Positions 1-8,159 of a stretch of DNA of 31,895 nt are shown piece after piece (the first letter of the stretch is position 1; each line of letters opens with the position of its first letter). The translations under genes and the position numbers were made by a program. Origin of the DNA: CAVVIO01 sp963748095 (GTDB lineage Bacteria > Bacteroidota > Bacteroidia > Bacteroidales > UBA10428); NCBI GenBank assembly GCA_963748095.1, contig CAVVIO010000054.1:1-31895 (forward strand), read 5' to 3'. The notes below the pieces were generated by a model, which saw only the letters and a list, made by a program, of their open reading frames with translations, did not search any database and was not told the origin of the DNA.

Positions 1-450
1 ATGCGGCAGATCCCGGGTATAAATAAAGGGAAAGCATATCCGTCGAGTTATGACAGGACCCATGATATTTCTGTAGTACTGAATTATGAAATCAATAACA
101 GGTGGAATGTTTCAGCCAACTGGGTATTTTCTACCGGAAATCCCACATCTTACCCGACTTTAAAATACCCGGTACAAGGGAATACTCTTTATTACTATTC
201 ATCACGTAACAGTTACCGGATTCCTGATTATCACCGGCTTGACCTGTCCGTAAACTACGATTTCAAAAAGAATGATCACCGGAAATTCAAGCAATCACTT
301 AATCTTTCACTATATAATGTTTATTTACGCAGAAATGCCTATTCGGTAACTTTCAGGCAAAATGAAGATAATCCAAACGTTACAGAGGCTGTCCGTTTAT
401 CGATCATAGGAACAATTATTCCGTCTGTCACTTACAATTTTAATTTTTAA
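1..450 (+). CDS. TonB-dependent outer-membrane receptor, C-terminal end (partial)
   Basis: The window opens inside this gene, so the first ATG is probably internal. The 149 visible residues alternate short polar and aromatic strands typical of the last beta-strands of a TonB-dependent receptor barrel (for example WNVSANWVFSTGNPTSYPT and YHRLDLSVNYDF). They end in an aromatic-rich strand, VTYNFNF, as outer-membrane barrel proteins do for BAM recognition. The next gene, 16 bp downstream, encodes a DUF4249 lipoprotein, a frequent partner of this receptor type in Bacteroidota. I infer an outer-membrane importer whose substrate cannot be told from this fragment. It differs from the full SusC at 16697-20023, so it is a separate transport system. 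Confidence 0.85.
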   Translation: MRQIPGINKGKAYPSSYDRTHDISVVLNYEINNRWNVSANWVFSTGNPTSYPTLKYPVQGNTLYYYSSRNSYRIPDYHRLDLSVNYDFKKNDHRKFKQSLNLSLYNVYLRRNAYSVTFRQNEDNPNVTEAVRLSIIGTIIPSVTYNFNF

Positions 451-466
451 ACAGAAGCTAAAGATC

Positions 467-1360
467 ATGAAAAAATATATTATTTTATTAGTGCTTTTTG
501 CATTGGTTTTCACCGCTTGCGAAGATGTGATCCCCGTAAAAATGAATAAAGAAGATTTCGGATTATTTGCGGTGGAAGCAAAAATTACAACCAAAAATGA
601 ACCATTTGTGTTTTTATCACAGGGCATTCCTGTATCAGAAGACAAACCTTTTCCGGGCATCAGCAATGCACTGATTACTATTACCGACGATGCACAGCCG
701 GCAAATTCAGTAACGCTTGCAGAAGATACCGCCAGAGCCGGATATTATACGGTTCCGGAAGGAGAAGGATATTATGGAGTACCGGGAAGGACCTATACCG
801 TGATAATTGAATCGCAGGGAGTAACACTGACAGCAAGTGATAAACTCAGCCGGGTTGAACCCATTGATTCGATAAAGGTCTGGCCTTCACTTCGCGGTGA
901 TAAACGATTTCTTGCCGTTTTTATATATGGACGGGAAACACCTGGGATCGGCAATTATTACAAATGGGATATATATGTAAATGATACATTGCTGAACAAT
1001 GCCCAGACCCTGTCTATTGCAAGCGATGAATTCGTGGACGGTAATTATGTCAGCGGACTGGAGATCTTTACCGATTTTCATGACCCGAACAAAAGATCGG
1101 AACGTAAATTAAAATATCAGGATACAGTGTATGTTAAACAAACTTCTACTTCAGCATTTGCTTATAACTTTTATTTTCAAATGATGAATCAAAGTTCAAC
1201 CGGTTTTTTGTTCAGTGTTCCTCCTGCAAATATCGAGGGAAATTTTACTGCCAGCGATGGAAAAACCGTACTGGGTTTGTTTACGGCACATGATTTATCT
1301 GTTTCGAACAAGGTAATCATTAATGATAAAATTGAAAGCCAATTGGATGAAAGGCCATAA
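467..1360 (+). CDS. DUF4249 family lipoprotein
   Basis: A 297-residue protein with a lipoprotein signal peptide: a KK-initiated hydrophobic stretch to residue 17, then Cys18 in the lipobox FTAC followed by E-D. The mature part begins with a V-I-P-V segment and an FAVEAKI strand, and an immunoglobulin-like N-terminal region contains a PGISNALITITDD motif; this arrangement is characteristic of DUF4249. These proteins are normally encoded directly after a TonB-dependent receptor, as here, and are thought to be surface or periplasmic partners of that receptor. The gap to the receptor is only 16 bp, so the two are almost certainly co-transcribed. The biochemical role is unknown for the family. A terminator-like hairpin follows the stop. 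Confidence 0.85.
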   Translation: MKKYIILLVLFALVFTACEDVIPVKMNKEDFGLFAVEAKITTKNEPFVFLSQGIPVSEDKPFPGISNALITITDDAQPANSVTLAEDTARAGYYTVPEGEGYYGVPGRTYTVIIESQGVTLTASDKLSRVEPIDSIKVWPSLRGDKRFLAVFIYGRETPGIGNYYKWDIYVNDTLLNNAQTLSIASDEFVDGNYVSGLEIFTDFHDPNKRSERKLKYQDTVYVKQTSTSAFAYNFYFQMMNQSSTGFLFSVPPANIEGNFTASDGKTVLGLFTAHDLSVSNKVIINDKIESQLDERP

Positions 1361-1392
1361 AATCAAAAAATCAAAAAATTAATTTTACCAGG

Positions 1393-1446
1393 ACCGGATT
1401 GATTCAGGGAATAATGAATATCTTCTGTTGTAAATCCGGTTTTTTC
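1393..1446 (+). terminator. putative intrinsic terminator after the receptor/DUF4249 pair
   Basis: ACCGGATT (1393-1400) pairs with AATCCGGT (1433-1440), and a T-run follows directly (1440-1445). The 8-bp stem is perfect but the intervening loop is long (32 nt). It sits about 30 bp after the DUF4249 stop on the correct strand. Confidence 0.5.
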
Positions 1447-1590
1447 ATTTAATCTTTATCTGAATCAAAAAGGACAGAATATTATCCCCGAAAAGTACCA
1501 TTTTATCCATATTTATTCTATTTGATTATTGATCATAGCCTGTTATTTTCACAGAATGAATTTTAAACCAAACTTAAAAAATTATAACCT

Positions 1591-2268
1591 ATGCTATTTA
1601 AGGGATTCACAAAAACAAGCATATCATTCCTGAATGATCTTGCCAGAAACAATAACAAGGACTGGTTTGAACAAAACAGGCCTGTCTATGAAAAACAGTT
1701 ACTGGAACCATTGAGACAGTTGACAACTGAACTGGGAATTGTAATTAAAAGTATCGATGCCGAGATTGATATCCGGCCACAGATCAACCGGACAATTTCG
1801 AAAATTTTCCGGGATACACGTTTCTCAATGGATAAATCACCTTTCAGGATCAACCAGTGGATATCCTTTAAAAGACCCGCCGGGATATGGGGAAATGTAC
1901 CGGAATTTTATTTCTATTTCACACCTGAAGAGTACCAGTACGGAATGGGGTTTTACGCTGCCACGCCTGCCAATATGGAGAAGTTCAGGGATGCTATTAT
2001 ATCTTTCCCTGACCGGTTTAAAAAGATTGTCGATTTTTATCAGTCACAAAATATTTTTACCCTTGATGGTGTTAGTTATAAAAAACACATCCGGAATTCG
2101 TTGCCGGAAAATTACCAGGAATGGTTTCAGAAAAAGAATTTATATGTAAGCCATATTAAAAAGATCGACAACACCTTCTTTTCATCTGAACTCAAAGATG
2201 AAATCGAAAATGCATTTAAAGCAAATGCACCTCTTTACCATTTTTTGATGGAAAGCATCACACGTTGA
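1591..2268 (+). CDS. DUF2461 domain-containing protein
   Basis: A 225-residue cytoplasmic protein with no signal peptide or membrane segment. The N-terminal pattern FLNDLARNNNKDWFEQNRPVYE and the following region with R-P-Q-I-N-R, I-F-R-D-T-R-F and DKSPFR are the hallmark of DUF2461 (TIGR02453). Length matches the family. The family's molecular function is not established. The gene stands alone: about 230 bp separate it from the upstream transcription unit, and a repeat element lies between it and the BlaI regulator. The ATG at 1591 is used because the conserved motif begins only a few residues later. Confidence 0.9.
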   Translation: MLFKGFTKTSISFLNDLARNNNKDWFEQNRPVYEKQLLEPLRQLTTELGIVIKSIDAEIDIRPQINRTISKIFRDTRFSMDKSPFRINQWISFKRPAGIWGNVPEFYFYFTPEEYQYGMGFYAATPANMEKFRDAIISFPDRFKKIVDFYQSQNIFTLDGVSYKKHIRNSLPENYQEWFQKKNLYVSHIKKIDNTFFSSELKDEIENAFKANAPLYHFLMESITR

Positions 2269-2297
2269 ATTTTCTATACATGATGCTTCAAAAGTGG

Positions 2298-2435
2298 GAA
2301 GTACTTCGAGTACTTGAAGTTTGAAGTACTTAGAGTTTGAAGTACCTGGAGTAAAGAAATATATAAAACATATACTTAAAACTTCAGACACTTTAGGCAT
2401 TTTAGACACTCTAGACACTTTAAACACTTCGAGTA
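2298..2435. repeat. Degenerate repeat element with opposing repeat arms
   Basis: The left half carries three copies of GAAGTACYTNGAGT (2298-2311, 2323-2336, 2339-2352) with an intervening ACTTGAAGTTT. The right half (about 2380-2435) carries repeated TAGACACTY/ACACTT units ending in ACACTTCGAGT. The arms are roughly complementary (GAAGT against ACTTC, GAGT against ACTC), so a long imperfect hairpin could form. It codes for nothing convincing and lies between the DUF2461 stop and the BlaI promoter. From memory, similar ACTTCGAGTACTT and TAGACACTTTA strings recur as dispersed intergenic repeats in some Bacteroidota genomes; this was not checked here. Confidence 0.6.
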
Positions 2436-2471
2436 TTCCGGTCACTTTTCATTCTTTAAAAACAAAATTAT

Positions 2472-2518
2472 TTTGAAATAAATACTATAATTATAGTTTA
2501 TATTAAATTTTTATAGTA
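2472..2518 (+). promoter_or_regulatory. Promoter/operator of the blaI-like gene
   Basis: A perfect 14-bp palindrome, ACTATAATTATAGT, lies at 2484-2497. A second half-site-like TATAGTA at 2512-2518 is inverted relative to TACTATA at 2483-2489. BlaI/MecI repressors bind dyads of this kind upstream of their own genes. A TTTG at 2472-2475 followed 18 nt later by TAGTTTAT (a degenerate TAnnTTTG) could be the promoter, overlapped by the palindrome as expected for autorepression. The palindrome is observed directly; binding is inferred. Confidence 0.6.
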
Positions 2519-2539
2519 TGTTTGTTTAAAATTTATCAA

Positions 2540-2914
2540 ATGAAAGAAATTACAAAAGCCCAGGAAGATATTTTAAAGGCCCTGTGGGAAATAAGTGACG
2601 GTGCAGTAAGCGATGTACTGGCCGCCTTACCCGAACCAAAACCGGCTTACAATACAGTTGCTACAGTTATAAAGGTACTTGAGAAAAAAGAATACGTATC
2701 TCACAGGACCTATGGCAAAACAAATGTATATTTTCCTGTAATCTCCCGGAAAGAGTATGCACAGCATATACTAAAAGATGCTTATAAAGGCTTGTTCAAG
2801 GGTTCATTGAATCAGATGGTATCTTATTTTGTAAAAAATAAAGATGTTAGTATCAATGAACTCGAAGAATTAAAAAACATGCTGGAAGAAGAAATCAGGA
2901 AACAAAAGCAATAA
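2540..2914 (+). CDS. BlaI/MecI/CopY family transcriptional repressor
   Basis: A 124-residue winged-helix regulator. The N-terminal KEITKAQEDILKALWE and the recognition-helix region PAYNTVATVIKVLEKKEYV are diagnostic for BlaI/MecI; the C-terminal part is a dimerisation helix rich in Glu and Lys. I start at the ATG at 2540 because it precedes the conserved first helix, although a TTG lies 18 bp upstream in frame. The M56 peptidase begins 5 bp after the stop, the standard repressor-sensor protease operon in which signal-triggered proteolysis relieves repression. In Bacteroidota such pairs often control functions other than beta-lactam resistance, and no beta-lactamase is seen here. The upstream palindrome is the likely operator. 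Confidence 0.92.
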   Translation: MKEITKAQEDILKALWEISDGAVSDVLAALPEPKPAYNTVATVIKVLEKKEYVSHRTYGKTNVYFPVISRKEYAQHILKDAYKGLFKGSLNQMVSYFVKNKDVSINELEELKNMLEEEIRKQKQ

Positions 2915-2919
2915 GAATC

Positions 2920-4071
2920 ATGATAAAATATATTATTATATCTACGGTAAGTCTGAGCGTTTTTTATTTAGCCTATTTATTTGTATTCCGAAATGAGACT
3001 AATTTCAGGCATTTGCGTTTCTTCTTACTGGCTTCAATTGTGGTGTCGCTTCTCATGCCGTTAAACAATTTCAGAGTAACTGTTAATTTCTTCAGAAGTC
3101 AAAATGTTCTTCAACCAGTTATGCCTCCTCAGTCAATAAATGCACAACAAATTTTTCAAAGCCCATCTGATAATAATCATATTAATAATGATAATAAAAC
3201 TGTTTCAACTCTTCATGAAATAAACTGGTTTAAAATCTTTGAAACGATTTATTTTCTTGTCTCTATTTTACTTATATCAAGAATTCTGTTTCAGATTGTG
3301 CTGATGACCATTCAATATTTAAAATCTGAAAAAGAAAAGATTGAAAAATATACAATTATTTATAATGACCGATTTAAAAATACATTTTCCTTCTTCAACT
3401 GGATATTTGTCAATAAAGAACATTCTTTGAATGAAGATATGGATCAAATAATATCTCACGAAAAAATTCATGCTTCACAGTATCATTCCTTCGACCTTGT
3501 ACTGGTTGAACTGCTAGCGGCCGTAATGTGGTTTAATCCGTTAATATGGATGATGCGAAATTCGATACAACTGGTGCATGAATATTTAGCAGACGAAGGA
3601 GCACTCAGTACCGGAATTGACAGACTCAGGTACCAGGCGCTCCTCATCAATCAGGTTGCTGAAGAAAGACTTATCAGCCTTTCTTCAAGCTTCAATAAAT
3701 CATTAATTAAAAAACGAATGATCATGATGACTAAAAGTAAATTTAATCACAAAACAAAGTTAAAAATTTTAACATTAGTTCCGTTAGCGGCTGTTCTTTT
3801 TTTAGGAGTAGCCTGTGTTAACGGGAAAAATAAAAACGTGGTAACAGCCGTTGCCCCGGTTAAAATGAATGTACTTTATCTGGGAGTGGATAATCCTATG
3901 TCGATTGCAGCATCGGGATATGCAGCATCTGATCTGGATGTTTCGATCGATAATGGCACAATCACAGGAAGTAATGGAAGCTACACCGTTCGTCCAGATC
4001 ATCCCGGCAGTGCAACGATATACATTAAGCAGCAAAGGAAAGGATATCCAGAAAACAGAGTTCAGGGTTAA
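2920..4071 (+). CDS. M56 (BlaR1-like) membrane metallopeptidase with GldM-like tail, frameshifted
   Basis: N-terminal transmembrane helices lie at about 2-23, 33-48 and 108-132. A cytoplasmic metalloprotease part contains the zinc motif HEKIH (180-184), with HEYLADEGAL (220-229) supplying a further acidic ligand. A last membrane helix lies at about 283-300. This is the M56/BlaR1 architecture, a sensor protease that inactivates the partner BlaI. From about residue 313 the protein changes to a GldM C-terminal-like region (LYLGVDNPMSI). The frame then runs into unrelated residues and stops at 4071. Dropping one A near 4027 joins it to the frame continuing to 4429, giving about 502 residues. I therefore read 2920-4429 as one gene with a +1 frameshift, genuine or an assembly error. 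Confidence 0.85.
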   Translation: MIKYIIISTVSLSVFYLAYLFVFRNETNFRHLRFFLLASIVVSLLMPLNNFRVTVNFFRSQNVLQPVMPPQSINAQQIFQSPSDNNHINNDNKTVSTLHEINWFKIFETIYFLVSILLISRILFQIVLMTIQYLKSEKEKIEKYTIIYNDRFKNTFSFFNWIFVNKEHSLNEDMDQIISHEKIHASQYHSFDLVLVELLAAVMWFNPLIWMMRNSIQLVHEYLADEGALSTGIDRLRYQALLINQVAEERLISLSSSFNKSLIKKRMIMMTKSKFNHKTKLKILTLVPLAAVLFLGVACVNGKNKNVVTAVAPVKMNVLYLGVDNPMSIAASGYAASDLDVSIDNGTITGSNGSYTVRPDHPGSATIYIKQQRKGYPENRVQG

Positions 4072-4429
4072 AATCATGCCAAATCCGGTCGCTGCTATTA
4101 AAATTCTTTCAGGAGAAGTCCCGGATTATAAATCCGATGGTAAATTATCAAAAAACGATTTATTGGCAGCAGGAGGAATTATCGTTATGATGAGAAATTT
4201 TGATTTTGATGTGAATTTTGAAGAAGTAAGATTTACTACATCTGCTGTAGTAGGAGGGATTGTAAAAGAATACACCTCTAATTCGAATAAGTTTACAGAT
4301 CAGCAAAAAGAATTAATAAAACAACTTAAAAAAGGAGAGAGAATCTATTTTGAGGATATAGTATGCAAAGGACCTGATGGTAAACTGAGAAATCTGAGTG
4401 CGATGGCATTTACCATCAGCGGTGAATAA
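4028..4429 (+). pseudogene. Out-of-frame C-terminal portion of the M56 protein (GldM C-terminal-like)
   Basis: This frame has no start of its own but encodes the missing end of the preceding gene, beginning SSKGKDIQKTEFRVKIMPNP. It continues with KLSKNDLLAAGGIIVMM, NFDFDVNFEEVRFTTSA, NKFTDQQKELIKQLKKGERI and IYFEDIVCKGPDGK. These match the pattern I know for the C-terminal domains of GldM, a periplasmic component of the type IX secretion/gliding motor. An RVKIMPNPVA-type boundary followed by a LL-A-A-G-G strand and a YFEDI-KGPDG strand is characteristic. It ends cleanly at 4429 with about 133 codons, so selection may have acted on it recently. The breakpoint is a single extra A in ACATTAAGCAGC. 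Confidence 0.75.
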
Positions 4430-4488
4430 TCAACTAAATCACAAATAAGTTATTAAATTCTTCAGATTAAAACAGAGAAAAAGCCGAA

Positions 4489-5007
4489 CTAAGAAATAGT
4501 ATCCTCAACAACCGGTTTTTTCTCCGTTTTTGTCCGGTAAAAAAACAGTAATGCTATTACACCGGTAGTTATATAAAAGTCGGCAAAGTTGAAAATCCCG
4601 GTTCTTAAGTTATCAATTCCTACATTCAGAAAATCCACAACATGCCGGTCGAAGAAAAACCGGTCAATAATATTTCCGAAACCACCCGATAGTACAAGAA
4701 TAAATGCAAGGAAAACATATACGCTCATTTCGTTTCGTTTTCGTAGTACATATACTGCAATAGATAATAGTACTATCAGTGGCAGGCCTCTGAAAAGAAG
4801 CAGATTGATAAAACGGGGCAAACGAGCTCCTAAACCGAGAAAAGCCCCGGTATTTTCAGTATAATCAAGTCGGAAAGTATCATGCATATACGAAATGGCA
4901 GGTTTACCTTTCAACTGGTCACGTGCAATTTCCTTGGATACCCTGTCACAACCAACCAGTACTAATAGCAGCAAGCCGAATATCAATAATCTTATTTTGC
5001 TTTTCAT
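4489..5007 (-). CDS. lspA: Lipoprotein signal peptidase (signal peptidase II)
   Basis: A 172-residue inner-membrane aspartyl protease that cleaves prolipoprotein signal peptides ahead of the lipidated Cys. It has four hydrophobic segments. The family blocks are visible: DRVSKEIA (21-28), ENTGAFLGLG (51-60), GGFGNIIDRFFFDRHVVDF (108-126) and FNFADFYITTG (139-149). The catalytic pair is Asp115 and Asp143. Unusually, the first helix ends in LVLVGCD, which resembles a lipobox. It is convergent with the M56 gene and would process the many lipoproteins of this organism (DUF4249, SusD). It stands alone as a one-gene unit. Identification is secure. Confidence 0.95.
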   Translation of the reverse strand: MKSKIRLLIFGLLLLVLVGCDRVSKEIARDQLKGKPAISYMHDTFRLDYTENTGAFLGLGARLPRFINLLLFRGLPLIVLLSIAVYVLRKRNEMSVYVFLAFILVLSGGFGNIIDRFFFDRHVVDFLNVGIDNLRTGIFNFADFYITTGVIALLFFYRTKTEKKPVVEDTIS

Positions 5008-5259
5008 AGGTGCAAAATTGAATAATTTTTATTTGAAATACTCAAGGAATTGTATATAAGTTTCAACTAAATCAGATACATGATTATTTTATATCGCGTA
5101 ACAAAATAAATTTATCCTGAATATTTTCATAAATCATTATCGACAGTTAATACAAAATTGTTTTTTAATTTTAACCGGACATTAAGAACCAAACTTATAA
5201 TTCATTCATATGATCAAAGAAATTGAAAATATTATAAACGGGAATATCTGACCTGATAA

Positions 5260-5694
5260 ATGTACTGGGAATCCAGACTAAAGGAACTTCCTGAAGAAGT
5301 TATTACTGAAAAAAGAAACAGTCAGAGCCGAAACATCAAACAGATTACCGGACACATGATCGACTCGGCTTCGAACAATACACATAGAATTGTACATCTG
5401 CAATACCAGGAAAGCCCTTTTCAGTATCCAAATTATGCGACCAATGGAAATAATGATCGGTGGATCGCCATACAGAATTACCAGAAAGAAAACTGGAATA
5501 ATCTTGTTCAGTTATGGAAATATGCTAATCTTCACATTGCTCATGTGATCGGGAATATTTCTCCGGAAAAACTGGAAAATGAATGGATTGCCTCGCCGGA
5601 TAGAAATATTTCACTCAGGGATATGGTCACAGGTTACCTCGATCATTTGCAGTTGCATCTGGATGAAATTGATGAGCTAATCAATCGGGAATAA
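5260..5694 (+). CDS. DinB-superfamily protein
   Basis: A 144-residue four-helix-bundle protein. GHMIDSASNNTHR, LHIAHVIG and YLDHLQLHLDEI carry the spaced histidines that coordinate a divalent metal in DinB/YfiT-type proteins, and IQNYQKENWNNLVQLW fits the family's second helix. DinB-like proteins are small metal-binding enzymes or thiol transferases; this one's substrate is unknown. The protein is slightly short at the N-terminus. A stop codon precedes the ATG at 5260 directly, and an ATG at 5210 in another frame starts MIKEIENIINGNI, which resembles the missing first helix. No single indel joins the two, so the start is uncertain. It is convergent with the broken esterase gene downstream. 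Confidence 0.75.
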   Translation: MYWESRLKELPEEVITEKRNSQSRNIKQITGHMIDSASNNTHRIVHLQYQESPFQYPNYATNGNNDRWIAIQNYQKENWNNLVQLWKYANLHIAHVIGNISPEKLENEWIASPDRNISLRDMVTGYLDHLQLHLDEIDELINRE

Positions 5695-5736
5695 CAGACA
5701 GAAACAAAGTATGTCAGATATCCTTTTTACAATGGG

Positions 5737-6369
5737 TTATTTTTTCTTCGGAAAAAAATAATCATTTAAAAACTCATACCTTTTTTCAAGCTCCGGATCC
5801 TTTTTTACATATGTTTTAACATCAATCTGCATGACAGGAGGAACAGCCTGACCATTTATAGCAGGCCACTCAGGTACTCCCAGTCCGTTCGGATTACCGG
5901 TCTTTATAAAATTGGCATAATACATCTGGAAAATGGTTGATATCTCGTAGTCTGCCGGTTGCCAGTCGTACACCCGGTTAGTGGGCAGATTTCCCATGGC
6001 ATATTCGATATCTGCCGAATGAACGGCGCCTGCTACATCGTGTATTTCATTATCATTTGATTTCTCGGAAGCTTTGGCCTTTTCAGGATCACATGCTTTT
6101 TTAATTACTGAACTCATGGTCTCAGGCCGGGGGCGGCAATAATGATAACGGAACACAGGTTTATCCCCGGTTTGTTTCTGCATATTGCTCCATTTCCAGG
6201 TGCTGAATGCAATAAACATGTCGGAAGCCAATGCGGTTGCAGCAGGTATAACCGAGGCATCGTCAGTTACGTTATAAAGTTTCATGGCTTCAACTGCCTT
6301 ATCGCCAAACATATTTTTTAAAATTTCCTTAAAATTATTCCAGTGTCGGCTCTTTTCCTCTAAAGACAA
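5737..6369 (-). pseudogene. Type-B carboxylesterase, C-terminal fragment of a frameshifted gene
   Basis: This frame carries the C-terminal third of a type-B carboxylesterase. It includes the catalytic-His segment AVHSADIEYAMGNLPTNR and the family tail YANFIKTGNPNGLGVPEWP, both nearly identical to the intact paralog at 13242-14870. The first residues read from the apparent start at 6369 are out-of-frame noise; the true coding part begins near NNFKEILKN. Removing one base at about 6340 reconnects it to the preceding segment (6344-6509) in a register that aligns with PTLTNMKEAVKN of the paralog. Together with 6505-7359 the restored protein would be about 540 residues, the same length as the paralog. 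It is the last gene of the minus-strand locus. Confidence 0.85.
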
Positions 6370-6504
6370 ACTGATACCCCATTTCTTTGGAATTCCATCC
6401 GACTAACAATGGAACGTGCGCCTGTTCCCCTTTTTCAAATATGGTAACAGGCGCCTCAGGGAAAAAGTAACCGTCGATGGTGGATGAAAAACGATCCTTT
6501 ATTT

Positions 6505-7359
6505 TCAACAGTCTTTAGCAGGAATAGCACGTAAATCTTTTAGAGATGCTGCACCAAGTTCCTTTGCTACTTTAAGCCCGTTTTTCTCTGCATCGATAAT
6601 CGGGACAGGAGGTAAAGCACCAAGCAGTGAACCGCTGGAACCTATCGCTCCTGCAATAAGATCTTTTGATAGTGGAGAACACATCTGGGCACTTACGGAA
6701 ATCGATCCGGCCGATTCCCCTGCGATTGTTATTTTATCAGGGTCGCCACCAAATGCGGCAATATTTTCCTTTACCCATTTTAAAGCTGCATTCTGATCCA
6801 GATATCCGTAATTTCCAGATGAATGATGAGATGATTCTTTGGTTAATTCAGGATAGGCAAAAAAACCGAATATACCCAGCCTGTAATTCACTGTGATGGT
6901 TACAATTCCTCTGCGGGCCATATTTTCTCCGCCATACCGGTATTCATCACTGCTTCCGGCAATAAAACCACCGCCGTAAAAATATACCAGTACCGGTAAC
7001 TTTTCTTTTCCCGTCACAGCAGGAGTCCAGATATTCAGGTACAGACAGTCCTCGCTGGTTGTATCGGAACGAAAATTCATATCGCTGTAAATTGGTAATT
7101 GCATCGGTCGGGGTCCGAATTTATCAGCTTTACGAATCCCTTCCCAGTTTTTGATGGGTTGGGGTGCTTTCCATCTGAGTTCACCTACAGGCGGAGCTGC
7201 AAACGGAACTCCCTTGAATATTTTTATTCCCGACTCGTTTATACCTTCCAGGATGCCATTGGCTGTTTTTACCTGTGGTGTATTACTATTCATCTGTGCA
7301 AAAATACCCGAAACAGGTAACATTATTAACAGTGTTAATCCGGTTAAAATTCTTTTCAT
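6505..7359 (-). pseudogene. Type-B carboxylesterase, N-terminal fragment of a frameshifted gene
   Basis: This begins with a Sec signal peptide (about 21 residues, ending in IFAQ). It then shows the type-B carboxylesterase core: GVPFAAPPVGELRWKAPQP, the disulfide-region EDCLYLNIWTP, the oxyanion-hole YFYGGGFIAGS, and the nucleophile elbow IAGESAGSISV. It stops prematurely after LRAIPAKDC because one base is missing at about 6510. In the restored frame the sequence continues LLKIKDRFSSTIDGYFFPE and GWNSKEMGYQF, which supplies the acid residue, before a second frameshift near 6340. The gene is therefore broken twice while its sequence otherwise remains esterase-like. It is a paralog of 13242-14870 and presumably arose by duplication within the locus. 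Confidence 0.88.
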
Positions 7360-7698
7360 GGTTTTTATTTTATAATAGTGCTATACGAAAATACTAAAAC
7401 TAAAGGATTAATGCCCTGAATTTTCCAGTTACTCCTGAGTACATCGTTCCAAATGGTCAAAATTAATTTGATCAAGTTAGTATTAATAAAAGATGTTTGC
7501 TTAAGAGAATTGAATCAAGACAGTTTCTTTTTGTATCTAATGACCGAAAACAAGTTCAGGGCTTCAAGAAGTGGCCTCGAAGGTAATAAATTGTATGAAC
7601 ACCGGTTGTTATGAGGTTGATGTGGGTCTTCAGTTCGATCTTTCTTTTGGATCTTATTTTCTCACCAGCTATTTATTTTGTTTTATACAAACAGGATT
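7360..7698. other. Intergenic stretch, no gene recognised
   Basis: About 340 bp between the broken esterase and the terminator of the esterase remnant. I could not recognise esterase C-terminal motifs in it, so the missing half of the remnant is not simply out of frame here. It presumably holds the promoter of the 7359 esterase gene, but no clear TTTG/TAnnTTTG pair was picked out. Confidence 0.4.
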
Positions 7699-7749
7699 AA
7701 AAAACAACAGCGAGCCGGTACTTTATAAGTAAAAGTACTATACCCGCTG
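7699..7749 (-). terminator. Intrinsic terminator after the esterase remnant
   Basis: On the minus strand GCAGCGGGTATAGTACTTT pairs imperfectly with AAAGTACCGGCTCGCTGT (inner 7-bp stem GTACTTT/AAAGTAC, outer AGCG/CGCT), followed by TTGTTTTTT. It lies about 40 bp after the last in-frame stop of the degenerate esterase at 7789. Confidence 0.6.
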
Positions 7750-7788
7750 CACGAACAAACTTCAAAATATTGATTGCCGATTTATTCT

Positions 7789-8153
7789 TTATCCGTCACT
7801 GTCAGAAATGGAATTTCTGGCTTCCCTATCCGGATCATTCTTTTCTTCCGCAAGATCGTTTAACACCATGGTTTTACTGGCAGCATATAATAATCTTTCC
7901 AGGCTATATTCTGTAGCTTGTCTATTTGTGAAGGCGTTAATTCTTCTTCCTTCAGCACATATGATCCAAGTTTTTCGGAATATTCTTCATCCCTTGCCCT
8001 GGTCATAGCACCGCTCAATACTACCGATTTATGGAACAATCCCTTAGCTGAAGTCATAGACGTAAGCAGACATACTTTTGCACCACCTCCCGACTGGCTC
8101 ACAATAGTAAGATTATCCAGATCATCTCCGAAATTGGCAATATTATCACGCAC
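7789..8153 (-). pseudogene. Carboxylesterase remnant, middle part
   Basis: The frame reads LEWVRDNIANFGDD, then DNLTIVSQSGGGAKV, where SQSGGG is the nucleophile elbow of a type-B esterase of the para-nitrobenzyl esterase kind. FHKSVVLSGA and PSQIDKLQNIAWKDYY follow, and the apparent stop is at 7860. A shift near 7883 opens a frame that continues KTMVLNDLAEEKNDPD to a stop at 7789, though the homology of that tail is uncertain. The C-terminal half, with the catalytic His, is absent. It joins the 5' fragment (8160-8491) through a one-base insertion at about 8166. I read it as a dead gene. Confidence 0.75.
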
Positions 8154-8159
8154 CCATTC

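Noticed and set aside
2182..2445. 87-codon minus-strand frame over the repeat block
   Set aside because: Its sequence is the translation of the repeat units (KVSRVSKMPKVSEVL), an artefact of the repeat.
3802..4077. Minus-strand frame opposite the M56 tail
   Set aside because: Shadow of a well supported gene; no independent motif.
5210..5251. MIKEIENIINGNI as the missing N-terminus of the DinB protein
   Set aside because: No single indel joins the two frames (stops at 5249 and 5257 intervene), so this stays only a possibility.
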